Below are positions 1-6,267 of a DNA stretch of 10,642 nucleotides, piece after piece (position 1 is the first letter of the stretch; each line of letters begins with the position of its first letter). The notes beneath the pieces are model-generated. The model did no database searches. It had not been told where the DNA came from and was given only the letters and a program-made list of their open reading frames with translations. The position numbers were made by a program, and so were the translations under genes. The DNA comes from CAIPVR01 sp049316905 (GTDB taxonomy: Bacteria; Actinomycetota; Acidimicrobiia; Acidimicrobiales; Microtrichaceae): assembly GCA_049316905.1 (NCBI GenBank), contig JBMOJH010000114.1, forward strand, positions 1 to 10,642. Reading direction: 5' to 3'.

Positions 1-14
1 CGGGGGCTCGCCAA

Positions 15-55
15 CACTCAGGACAGCCGCACTCAGGACAGCCGCACTCAGGACA
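15..55. repeat. 15-bp tandem repeat, about 2.7 copies, over a stop codon
   Basis: The unit CACTCAGGACAGCCG occurs at 15-29 and 30-44, and its first 11 bases recur at 45-55. Read on the minus strand, the unit is five codons long and contains TGA. The LLM oxidoreductase stop (48-50) is therefore followed by two further in-frame TGA codons at 33-35 and 18-20. The copies are exact, so this looks like a recent slippage expansion at the 3' end of the gene. Only 14 bases lie to its left, and nothing can be called in them. Confidence 0.9.
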
Positions 56-1097
56 CCAGGTTCTTGACCGTCTCCACCAGCCGCTGCTGGGCAGGGAGGT
101 CGGCAGCGATCGGCGTGACGTTCAGGACGGTCACCCCGGCGGCGCGGTACTGCTCGATCCGGTCCCGGAGGTAGCCCTCGTCGCCGCAGAGCGACGTCTC
201 CTCGAGGAACGACGTCGGCACCGCCTCGGCGGCCTCCCGCTTCTTCCCGTCGAGGTAGAGGTCCTGGATCTCCCGGGCCTCGGCCTCGTAGCCGTAGCGC
301 TGGAACAGCTGGTTGTAGAAGTTCCGCTCCCGGGCACCCATGCCGCCCACGTAGAGGGCCACCATCGCCCGGGCGAAGTCACGGAACCCCGCGACCTCGG
401 ACTCCGGTCCGATGGCCAGGAGGCCACCCGCGATCACGTCGAGGGGGCCGAGGTCGGGCGACCGCTCGGCGAACCCGGCGTCGAGGTCCGGGCCCCACAC
501 GTCCTTCGCCCGCTCGGGGTGGAACAGGATCGGCAGCCAGCCGTCGGCCAGCTCCGCGGTCATCTGCACGTTCTTCGGCCCGAGCGACGCCACGTGGATC
601 GGGATCACCGGGCGCTGCGGGTGCGTGATCATCTTCAGCGGCTTGCCGAGACCGGTGCCCTGCCCCTCGGGGAGCGGCAGCTGGTAGCGGCGGCCGTCGT
701 GGACCACCGGCTCCTCGCGCTTCCAGACCTTGCGGCAGATGTCGATGATCTCGCGGGTGCGGCCGATCGGGGCGTCGTAGGGCACCCCGTGGAAGCCCTC
801 GATCACCTGCGGGCCCGACGCACCGAGGCCGAGGATGCACCGGCCGCCGGAGAGCTCGTCCACCCCGGCCGCGGTCATGGCCAGCAGCGTGGGGGTGCGG
901 GTGTAGATCGGCAGGATCCCCGACGCGATCTGCACCGTGTCGGTGACCGCGGCCAGGTACCCCATGAGGCTGGGGGCGTCGTAGCCGTAGGCCTCCGCCA
1001 CGTAGACGATGTCCATGCCGGCCTTCTCGAGGGCCTGCACCTGCGCCACGGACTCTGCGAACCCGCCGGCGTAGCCGATCTGCATGCTGAGCTTCAT
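48..1097 (-). CDS. LLM class F420-dependent oxidoreductase (Rv3520c-like)
   Basis: A 349-residue TIM-barrel flavin/F420 oxidoreductase of the bacterial luciferase-like family. It most resembles the actinobacterial Rv3520c-like group, from my memory of that family. Visible signatures are the N-terminal strand MKLSMQIGY, the segment GGRCILGLGASGPQVIEG at 84-101, TGLGKPLK at 148-155 and GPKNVQMTAELADGWLPI at 173-190. Family members use deazaflavin F420 for hydride transfer in the cytoplasm; the substrate cannot be read from the sequence. An in-frame upstream extension to 1232 exists but is arginine-rich shadow sequence. The ATG at 1097 is preferred because it starts the family-typical N-terminus, has GGGGA at 1104-1108 upstream, and overlaps the previous gene's TGA by 4 bp, implying translational coupling. 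It is the last gene of the minus-strand operon. Confidence 0.92.
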   Translation of the reverse strand: MKLSMQIGYAGGFAESVAQVQALEKAGMDIVYVAEAYGYDAPSLMGYLAAVTDTVQIASGILPIYTRTPTLLAMTAAGVDELSGGRCILGLGASGPQVIEGFHGVPYDAPIGRTREIIDICRKVWKREEPVVHDGRRYQLPLPEGQGTGLGKPLKMITHPQRPVIPIHVASLGPKNVQMTAELADGWLPILFHPERAKDVWGPDLDAGFAERSPDLGPLDVIAGGLLAIGPESEVAGFRDFARAMVALYVGGMGARERNFYNQLFQRYGYEAEAREIQDLYLDGKKREAAEAVPTSFLEETSLCGDEGYLRDRIEQYRAAGVTVLNVTPIAADLPAQQRLVETVKNLVS

Positions 1098-1348
1098 GCC
1101 GCGTCCCCGTTCTCGCCGGACTCCCCGCCGCCCTCGCGGCCGCGGTCGTACTCCTTGGCCCGCACCAGCTGGTCGCGGTCGATCGGCCCGTACTCGGCGC
1201 CGTTCTCGAAATGGACGCGGTAGCGGATCCACTCGAAGCCGTTCACCAGCATCACCTTGCCGCGGGTGCCCGCCGGGGCGCCCGGGAGGTCCACCGCGGC
1301 CACCACCTTCTCGTGCCGCCGCAGCTCATCATCCTTCGACGTGGCCAT
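1094..1348 (-). CDS. Small conserved-looking protein with predicted SH3-like barrel, 84 aa
   Basis: I do not recognise a named family. The 84-residue protein has a charged N-terminus, then a compact core at about residues 14-52 rich in beta-strand residues and glycine turns (KVVAAVDLPG, then GTRGKVMLVNG, then FEWIRYRVHFENG). The pattern of strands around a GxxGKV turn resembles small SH3-like or KOW-like barrels; that is an inference from pattern only. A low-complexity acidic tail of Gly, Glu and Asp follows from about residue 70. The reading is supported as real by its position: 9 bp after the epimerase-like gene, and an ATGA overlap with the LLM oxidoreductase. The ATG at 1348 has no Shine-Dalgarno but has TAGGTT exactly 6 nt before it. 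A role as partner or modulator of the LLM enzyme is possible but unproven. Confidence 0.8.
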   Translation of the reverse strand: MATSKDDELRRHEKVVAAVDLPGAPAGTRGKVMLVNGFEWIRYRVHFENGAEYGPIDRDQLVRAKEYDRGREGGGESGENGDAA

Positions 1349-1360
1349 GCCGGGAACCTA
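1349..1360 (-). promoter_or_regulatory. Candidate leaderless -10 element inside the operon
   Basis: On the minus strand TAGGTT (1360-1355) is followed by six bases and then the ATG at 1348. This is the TANNNT-N6-start layout of leaderless actinobacterial transcripts, and there is no Shine-Dalgarno. The first three bases of the hexamer are the TAG stop codon of the epimerase-like gene. If active, it would let the small protein and LLM pair be expressed independently of the upstream half of the operon. Confidence 0.45.
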
Positions 1361-2275
1361 CTCGGCCGTCCCCGGCCCGTGGTCATCCGACGGGGGGCCC
1401 GGAGCGCGTGCCGGGGCAGTGACCGCGGGACCGACGGGGTCGTCCACGGCCCGCAGCTCCACGCCCAGGAGCCCACGGCGCCCGGGGACGAGCTCGGGGT
1501 CGCCCGGGCGCGGTGACGGATGGTCCGCGGCGGAGGCGGACAGGATCGGCACCGGACCGAGCGACAGCGCCGCGGCCATCCGCTCCCCCAGGACCAGCCG
1601 GCTCAGCTTCTCGGGCCCGGGAAGGTGCCAGATCCCGGCGCGCTCGGCGCGGCGCAGGGCCAGAATCGCCCACAGCTCCGCCACGAGGTCCTCCACCCGG
1701 ATCGGCTGGCGCAGCTCGTCGTGGAACAGCCGCACCGGCCGGCCCGCGCGCCACGTGTCCGCCATGCCCGCCGTCCCGCGGTCGGGCGGGTCGAGGGCCA
1801 CCACGAGGGAGGTCCGGGTGATCGCCGCGTCGGGCACCGCGGCCAGCGCGGCGCGCTCGGCCTCCAGCTTCCAGCGCCCGTAGTCGGTGACCGGGTCGGG
1901 GCGGGCGTCCTCGGCGTACGGCGGCCGGTCCCCAGCGAACACCACGTCGGTGGAGGTGAACACCAGCGCGGCCCCCACGCCCGCCGCGGCGCCGGCGACC
2001 ACCTCGGTGGCCACCACGACGTCCTCCCGGCTCGACTGCGTGTAGGCGGTGTGCACCACCACGTCGGGGCGGACCCGGTCGAGGAGGTCCGCCACCGCGG
2101 CCGCGTCGGAGAGCTCGACGGTGTGCACCGTGGCCTGCCGGACGGCGTCCGCAGGCACGGCGCTCCGCCGGACCGTGAGGTGCAGCTCGAGCGGCGAACC
2201 GGCGAGCTCCTCGGGCGCGGTGCGCGCCAGCCAGGAGCCCACCAGGCCGGCGCCGCCGGTGACGAGGACCCGCAC
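1358..2275 (-). CDS. Atypical/extended SDR, NAD-dependent epimerase or RmlD-like
   Basis: A 305-residue Rossmann-fold protein of the extended SDR type. It opens with the dinucleotide-binding motif VTGGAGLVG (G7, G10, G13). It continues with DVVVHTAYT at 71-79, FTSTDVVF at 106-113 (the usual Ser/Thr position), and the catalytic YxxxK as Y132-G-R-W-K136. The later RTSLVV (154-159), QPIRVEDL (190-197) and GIWHLPGPE (214-222) match the substrate-side pattern of dTDP-4-dehydrorhamnose reductase-like proteins, whose 'RPxxVxDL' and 'GxxHL/N' segments it echoes. The last 50 or so residues are Pro/Gly-rich and probably disordered. The start is GTG at 2275 with GAGGA 6 nt upstream, 9 bp after the acyl-CoA dehydrogenase stop. 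A sugar-nucleotide reductase sits oddly in a fatty-acid-type operon, so a non-sugar carbonyl substrate is possible; the exact reaction is not determinable. Confidence 0.85.
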   Translation of the reverse strand: MRVLVTGGAGLVGSWLARTAPEELAGSPLELHLTVRRSAVPADAVRQATVHTVELSDAAAVADLLDRVRPDVVVHTAYTQSSREDVVVATEVVAGAAAGVGAALVFTSTDVVFAGDRPPYAEDARPDPVTDYGRWKLEAERAALAAVPDAAITRTSLVVALDPPDRGTAGMADTWRAGRPVRLFHDELRQPIRVEDLVAELWAILALRRAERAGIWHLPGPEKLSRLVLGERMAAALSLGPVPILSASAADHPSPRPGDPELVPGRRGLLGVELRAVDDPVGPAVTAPARAPGPPSDDHGPGTAE

Positions 2276-2281
2276 CCGGCG

Positions 2282-2286
2282 TCCTC
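2282..2286 (-). promoter_or_regulatory. Shine-Dalgarno deciding a GTG start
   Basis: GAGGA on the minus strand lies six bases before the GTG at 2275 and overlaps the TGA stop of the upstream acyl-CoA dehydrogenase (2285-2287). This supports both the non-ATG start and translational reinitiation between the two genes. Confidence 0.65.
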
Positions 2287-3451
2287 AGCCGGCCGCGGCG
2301 CGGCGGCCCTCGGCCCAGCTGCGGCCCTCCTCCACGTCCACGTCGTGCGGGAGGCCGAGCACGCGCTCGGCGACGATGTTGCGCTGCACGTCGCCGGTGC
2401 CGCCGCCGATGGTGAGGGCCTGGGCGAAGAGGAACCCGTGGTGCCACCACGACGCGTCGGTCCCGAGCGGGCCCACGTCGGTGAGCATGGCGCCCGCCCC
2501 CGCGAGGTCCTTGGCCAGCTCCATGATGCGCTGGCCGTGCTCGTCGGCGAGGATCTTGCGGATCGACGCCTCGGGGCCGGGCTCCACGCCCCGGACCGCG
2601 GCGGTGACGGTGCGCAGGCGGATCAGGCGGAGGATCTGCGACTCCACGTACAGGTCGGCGAGCCGCCGCCGCAGGTGCGGGTCCGCCGTGCCGCCCGCGG
2701 CCCGCACCACGTCGAGCAGGTCGTCCGCGGAGGGGCCCATCCCCCACAGCGCCCCGCCCGAGGACAACGACACCCGCTCGTTGGCCAGCGTCACCTTGGC
2801 CAGGCGCCAGCCGTCGTTGACGTCGCCCACCACGTGCTCGTGCGGGATCCGCACCTCGTCGAGGAAGACCTCGTTGAACGTGTGACCGCCCGTCATCTCC
2901 ACGATCGGCCGGATCTCGATGCCCGGCGCGTCCATCGGGCAGATGAAATACGTGATGCCCTTGTGCTTGGGCACGTCGGGGTCGGTGCGGGCCAGGAGGA
3001 TGCCGTAGCGGCTGTGGTGCGCGAGCGACGTCCAGATCTTCTGGCCGCTCACCACCCACTCGTCGCCGTCTCGCACGGCGCGGGTGCCGAGGTTCGCCAG
3101 GTCGGACCCGGCGCCCGGCTCGGAGAACAGCTGGCACCAGATGTCCTCGCCCGAGAGCAGGCCCATCAGGTGGCGGTCCTTCTGCTCGTCGGTCCCCGCC
3201 GCGAGGATCGTCGGCCCGGCCCAGCCGATCCCGATGGGGTTCGACGGCCGCGACACCCCCGCGCGCCGGAGTTCCTCGTCGATCACGAGCTGGTGGATCG
3301 GGTCGGCCTCGCGCCCCCACGGTGCCGGCCAGTGCGGCGCGACCCATCCGGCCTCGGCCAGCGCGCGGCCACCGGGCGAGGGATGGGCGGCGAGCCACTC
3401 GCGCACCTCGGCTCGCCGCGGGTCGTCGTCGGGGGGCAGCTCGAAGTCCAC
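2285..3451 (-). CDS. Acyl-CoA dehydrogenase (FadE-type)
   Basis: A 388-residue flavoprotein that would introduce a trans alpha-beta double bond into an acyl-CoA and pass electrons to ETF. The N-terminal helical domain includes GWAGPTILAAGTDEQK (76-91). The middle beta domain has the FAD/substrate segment LFSEPGAGSDLA (108-119) and KIWTS (138-142). The C-terminal domain ends in the characteristic GGTGDVQRNIVAERVLGLP (350-368). The MCAD catalytic-glutamate position is glycine (G350). E225, in the segment ANERVSLSSGG, aligns by eye with the alternative helix-G base of isovaleryl- and long-chain-type enzymes. It heads the minus-strand operon and is divergent from the acyl-CoA synthetase, suggesting action on the ligase product. 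The GTG at 3451 is chosen because the domain begins there and TACCGT lies exactly 6 nt upstream; the far longer in-frame extension is shadow of the divergent gene. Substrate chain type is unknown. Confidence 0.92.
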   Translation of the reverse strand: MDFELPPDDDPRRAEVREWLAAHPSPGGRALAEAGWVAPHWPAPWGREADPIHQLVIDEELRRAGVSRPSNPIGIGWAGPTILAAGTDEQKDRHLMGLLSGEDIWCQLFSEPGAGSDLANLGTRAVRDGDEWVVSGQKIWTSLAHHSRYGILLARTDPDVPKHKGITYFICPMDAPGIEIRPIVEMTGGHTFNEVFLDEVRIPHEHVVGDVNDGWRLAKVTLANERVSLSSGGALWGMGPSADDLLDVVRAAGGTADPHLRRRLADLYVESQILRLIRLRTVTAAVRGVEPGPEASIRKILADEHGQRIMELAKDLAGAGAMLTDVGPLGTDASWWHHGFLFAQALTIGGGTGDVQRNIVAERVLGLPHDVDVEEGRSWAEGRRAAAG

Positions 3452-3463
3452 GGCCGGACGGTA
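3452..3463 (-). promoter_or_regulatory. Candidate leaderless -10 for the minus-strand operon
   Basis: On the minus strand TACCGT (3463-3458) is followed by CCGGCC and then the GTG start at 3451. No Shine-Dalgarno precedes this GTG. No recognisable -35 is visible about 17 bases further upstream. Confidence 0.5.
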
Positions 3464-3505
3464 GCCGCCGGGCCCGCCCCCGCTCCCGGCGACGACGGTC
3501 CCGCC

Positions 3506-3511
3506 TACACT
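3506..3511 (+). promoter_or_regulatory. Weak candidate -10 for the acyl-CoA synthetase
   Basis: TACACT fits the TANNNT form and would place the transcript start near 3518, giving a leader of about 57 nt that carries the Shine-Dalgarno at 3565-3570. No convincing -35 is present. The 123-bp divergent spacer also holds short GC palindromes (CGGGCCCG at 3469-3476 and CGGGCGGCCCG at 3525-3535), of little weight at this base composition. Confidence 0.25.
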
Positions 3512-3574
3512 CCCGTGCCACACCCGGGCGGCCCGACCCACCAGACGGCCGCCCCGCACACCTCGGGGGACCGT

Positions 3575-5200
3575 ATGGCCGGCTGGAACTTCGCAGAGCT
3601 CTGGGAGGGCATCGCCGAGCGCTTCCCCGACGCCACCGCGCAGGTGCAGGGCGACCGGCGGCTCACGTGGGGGGAGTTCGACCGGCGGGCCGACGGCCTG
3701 GCGCGGAGCCTGCTGGACGGCGGCGCGGCCCACCAGGACAAGGTGGCCCTGTACCTCTACAACTGCCCCGAGTACCTCGAGGGCTGCTTCGCGGCCTACA
3801 AGGCCGGTCTGGTGCCGGTGAACACCAACTACCGGTACCTCGACGACGAGCTCGCCTACCTGTGGGACAACGCGGACGCGATCGCGGTGATCTTCCACGG
3901 CTGCTTCACCGACCGGGTGGAGGCCGTCCGCGACCGGCTGCCGAACGTCCGCCACTGGATCTGGGTCGACGACGGCAGCGGTCCCCGGCCCGACTGGGCC
4001 GTGGACTACGAGGCCCTCGCCGCCACCGCCGACGGCCGCACCGTGGCGCCGTGGGGTCGCTCCGGCGACGACATCCTCATGATCTACACCGGCGGCACCA
4101 CCGGCATGCCGAAGGGCGTGATGTGGCGCCAGGACGACCTGATCGGCGCCCTGTGCTCCACCGGCAACCCCGACCTGGCGAAGGCCCCCGAGGAGGTCGG
4201 CGGGGTGGAGGCGATCATCGCCGCGCTGCAGGGGCCGGGCGTGCCGGGCCTGCCGGCCTGCCCGCTCATGCACGGCACCGGCTGGTTCACCGCGAGCATC
4301 TACCTCACCCAGGCGGGCTCGGTGGTGTCGCTGGTGGATCGGCACATGGACTGGACCGAGCTGCTCGACACGATCGAGCGCGAGAAGGTCGGGGCGCTCA
4401 CCATCGTGGGCGACGCGTTCGCGAAGCCGATCCTCGCCCAGCTCGACGAGCACCCGGGCCGCTGGGACCTCTCGAGCCTCGTGCTCATCTCGTCCTCCGG
4501 CGTGATGTGGTCGGAGCAGTCCAAGCAGGGCCTGCTGCGCCACAACCCCAACATGTTCCTGATCGACTCGTTCTCCTCCTCGGAGGCGATCGGGATGGGC
4601 CAGTCCGTGTCCGCCGCCGGCGCGGCCGAGAAGACGGCGCACTTCGCGCTCGGCGCCGGCGCGATGGTCTTCGACGACGCGGGGAACCCCGTGGCGCCGG
4701 GTTCCGGCGAGCGGGGCCGCGTGGCCATCCCGGGCCGGGTGCCGATCGGGTACTACAAGGACCCCGAGAAGTCCGCGGCCACCTTCATCACCCACGACGG
4801 CGTCCGCTACTCCATGCCGGGCGACTACGCGACCGTGGAGGCCGACGGGTCGATCACGCTGCTCGGCCGCGGGTCGGTGTGCATCAACACGGGTGGCGAG
4901 AAGGTCTTCCCCGAGGAGGTGGAGGAGGCCCTCAAGACCCACACGACCGTGGCGGACGCCGTGGTGGTGGGCGTGCCCGACGACAAGTTCGGCGAGGCCA
5001 TCACCGCCGTGGTGGAGCCGGCCCCGGACATGGCGCTCGACCCGGGCGAGCTGATCGCCCACGTGAAGGAACACCTCGCCCACTACAAGGCCCCGAAGTC
5101 GGTGCTCGAGATCGACACCATCGGCCGCGCGCCGAACGGCAAGGTCGACTACAAGCGGATGAAGGCCTTCGCGCTCACCACCCTGGGCATCGACGCCTGA
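3575..5200 (+). CDS. Acyl-CoA synthetase, AMP-binding (FadD19-like)
   Basis: A 541-residue ANL-superfamily enzyme that would activate a carboxylic acid to its CoA thioester through an acyl-adenylate. Core motifs are in order: the phosphate loop YTGGTTGMPKG (171-181) followed by VMWR; DSFSSSEA (331-338); the hinge-side PGDYATVEADG (415-425); GRGSVCINTGGEKVFPEEVE (431-450); and NGKVDYK (521-527), whose K523 is the expected adenylation lysine. The 'GVMWR', 'IGYYKD' and 'INTGGEKVFPEEVE' wording is close to mycobacterial FadD19, a steroid side-chain ligase, as I remember it. Length is normal for the family and no residue looks broken. The ATG at 3575 is supported by GGGGGA at 3565-3570 and by the typical N-terminus (FAELWEGIAERFPD). 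It is divergent from the acyl-CoA dehydrogenase operon, so co-regulation is likely. Its actual substrate is not known. Confidence 0.93.
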   Translation: MAGWNFAELWEGIAERFPDATAQVQGDRRLTWGEFDRRADGLARSLLDGGAAHQDKVALYLYNCPEYLEGCFAAYKAGLVPVNTNYRYLDDELAYLWDNADAIAVIFHGCFTDRVEAVRDRLPNVRHWIWVDDGSGPRPDWAVDYEALAATADGRTVAPWGRSGDDILMIYTGGTTGMPKGVMWRQDDLIGALCSTGNPDLAKAPEEVGGVEAIIAALQGPGVPGLPACPLMHGTGWFTASIYLTQAGSVVSLVDRHMDWTELLDTIEREKVGALTIVGDAFAKPILAQLDEHPGRWDLSSLVLISSSGVMWSEQSKQGLLRHNPNMFLIDSFSSSEAIGMGQSVSAAGAAEKTAHFALGAGAMVFDDAGNPVAPGSGERGRVAIPGRVPIGYYKDPEKSAATFITHDGVRYSMPGDYATVEADGSITLLGRGSVCINTGGEKVFPEEVEEALKTHTTVADAVVVGVPDDKFGEAITAVVEPAPDMALDPGELIAHVKEHLAHYKAPKSVLEIDTIGRAPNGKVDYKRMKAFALTTLGIDA

Positions 5201-5270
5201 GTCGGCCACCCGCGGCCGCCGCAGCGAGCCCGGCCGGTCCGGCGGATTCGTCCGCCCGGTGACCGCTCGG

Positions 5271-5276
5271 TAACTT
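5271..5276 (+). promoter_or_regulatory. Weak candidate -10 upstream of the SDR gene
   Basis: TAACTT fits TANNNT and sits 84 bases before the SDR start, which would give a leader of about 78 nt containing the 17-bp direct repeat and a good Shine-Dalgarno. The possible -35 region overlaps a small GGCGGA-TTCG-TCCGCC hairpin at 5241-5256, which could instead be a weak terminator of the synthetase gene. Confidence 0.25.
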
Positions 5277-5304
5277 CGCGCCGGCCGATCACGCCCCGGA
5301 CCGA

Positions 5305-5338
5305 CCGGACCCAGGACCCGGTCGGACCCAGGACCCGA
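5305..5338. repeat. 17-bp tandem direct repeat before the SDR gene
   Basis: Two adjacent 17-bp units share the exact 15-mer CGGACCCAGGACCCG (5306-5320 and 5323-5337). A further CGGACC lies at 5297-5302. The repeat ends about ten bases before the Shine-Dalgarno GAGGGG (5348-5353) of the SDR gene. It is a candidate protein- or RNA-level control site, or a recent slippage duplication. Confidence 0.8.
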
Positions 5339-5360
5339 ACGAACCACGAGGGGAACACCC

Positions 5361-6257
5361 ATGTCCGATCTGACCTTCGACGGCAAGGTTGCCATCGTCA
5401 CCGGGGCCGGCGGCGGCCTCGGCAAGTCCCACGCCCTCGAGCTCGCCCGTCGTGGCGCCCGTGTGGTGGTCAACGACCTCGGCGGCTCGGTGAGCGGTGA
5501 CGGCGGCGACGCCTCGGCCGCCCAGCTCGTGGTGGACGAGATCAACGCATCCGGCGGCGAGGCCGTGGCCAACCACGACTCGGTGGCCACCGCCGAGGGC
5601 GGGAAGGCCATCGTGGACGCCGCCGTGGAGGCGTTCGGCACGGTCGACATCGTCATCAACAACGCCGGCATCCTGCGCGACAAGACCTTCCACAACATGA
5701 CCCCCGAGCTGCTCGAGCCGGTCATCGCCGTGCACCTGCTCGGCGCCTTCTACGTGACCCAGCCGGCGTGGCTGATCATGCGGGAGAAGGGCTACGGCCG
5801 CGTGGTGAACACGAGCTCCAACTCGGGCCTGCTCGGCAACTTCGGCCAGGCCAACTACGGCGCCGCGAAGCTCGGTCTCGTGGGCTTCACCCGCGTGCTG
5901 GCCAACGAGGGCAAGTCGAAGGGCATCAAGGTCAACGCCATCGCCCCGGTGGCCAAGACCCGCATGACCGAGGACCTGCTCGGCCCGCTCGGCGACAAGC
6001 TCGAGCCGTCCGAGGTGACCCCCACCGTGGTGTACCTGGCGCATGAGGACTGCCCGGTCAACGGCGAGGTGTACTCGGTGGCGGGCGGCGTGGTCGCGCG
6101 GTACTTCATCGGCCTCACCAAGGGCTGGTACGCCGAGGGCCACAGCGCCGAGGACGTGCGCGACCACTTCGAGCAGATCCGCGACGAGACCGGCTACATC
6201 GTCCCGGAGGACCCCTCCGGCGAGCTCCGCAAGCTGCTGGAGACGCTCTCCGGCTGA
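5361..6257 (+). CDS. SDR: (3R)-hydroxyacyl-CoA dehydrogenase, MFE-2/HSD17B4-type
   Basis: A 298-residue classical SDR matching the N-terminal dehydrogenase domain of peroxisomal multifunctional enzyme 2. It has the cofactor motif TGAGGGLG (14-21). The segment VVVNDLGG (35-42) has an acidic residue after the second strand, favouring NAD. It also has NNAGILRDK (100-108) and the catalytic set S153, Y166, K170 within NFGQANYGAAKLG (160-172). The 'NDLGG', 'NNAGILRD' and 'GNFGQANY' wording is diagnostic of this subgroup. It would oxidise a (3R)-hydroxyacyl-CoA to the 3-ketoacyl-CoA in beta-oxidation. Unlike eukaryotic MFE-2 it has no fused hydratase or SCP2 domain, and no hydratase is nearby. The C-terminal 50 residues are an extra helical region. 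The start is clear: GAGGGG at 5348-5353, seven bases before ATG. It lies 160 bp downstream of the synthetase and may have its own promoter; it converges on the acyltransferase genes. Confidence 0.92.
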   Translation: MSDLTFDGKVAIVTGAGGGLGKSHALELARRGARVVVNDLGGSVSGDGGDASAAQLVVDEINASGGEAVANHDSVATAEGGKAIVDAAVEAFGTVDIVINNAGILRDKTFHNMTPELLEPVIAVHLLGAFYVTQPAWLIMREKGYGRVVNTSSNSGLLGNFGQANYGAAKLGLVGFTRVLANEGKSKGIKVNAIAPVAKTRMTEDLLGPLGDKLEPSEVTPTVVYLAHEDCPVNGEVYSVAGGVVARYFIGLTKGWYAEGHSAEDVRDHFEQIRDETGYIVPEDPSGELRKLLETLSG

Positions 6258-6267
6258 GCGGACCGGC

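Noticed and set aside
15..55. CRISPR-like or phage-type repeat array
   Set aside because: Contiguous 15-bp units with no spacers; a simple tandem duplication explains it.
1520..3574. A plus-strand open frame of about 690 codons running into the acyl-CoA synthetase
   Set aside because: It is antisense to the acyl-CoA dehydrogenase and epimerase-like genes, is rich in Arg, His, Gly and Val with no domain, and is explained by high GC at third positions.
5241..5256. GGCGGA-TTCG-TCCGCC hairpin after the synthetase as a strong terminator
   Set aside because: The stem is only 6 bp with an A-T closing pair and no T-tract; mentioned only as a weak possibility.
3452..5725. A minus-strand open frame extending the acyl-CoA dehydrogenase upstream across the synthetase
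   Set aside because: The extension is the shadow of the synthetase and SDR genes; family homology starts at 3451, where a leaderless promoter pattern also lies.
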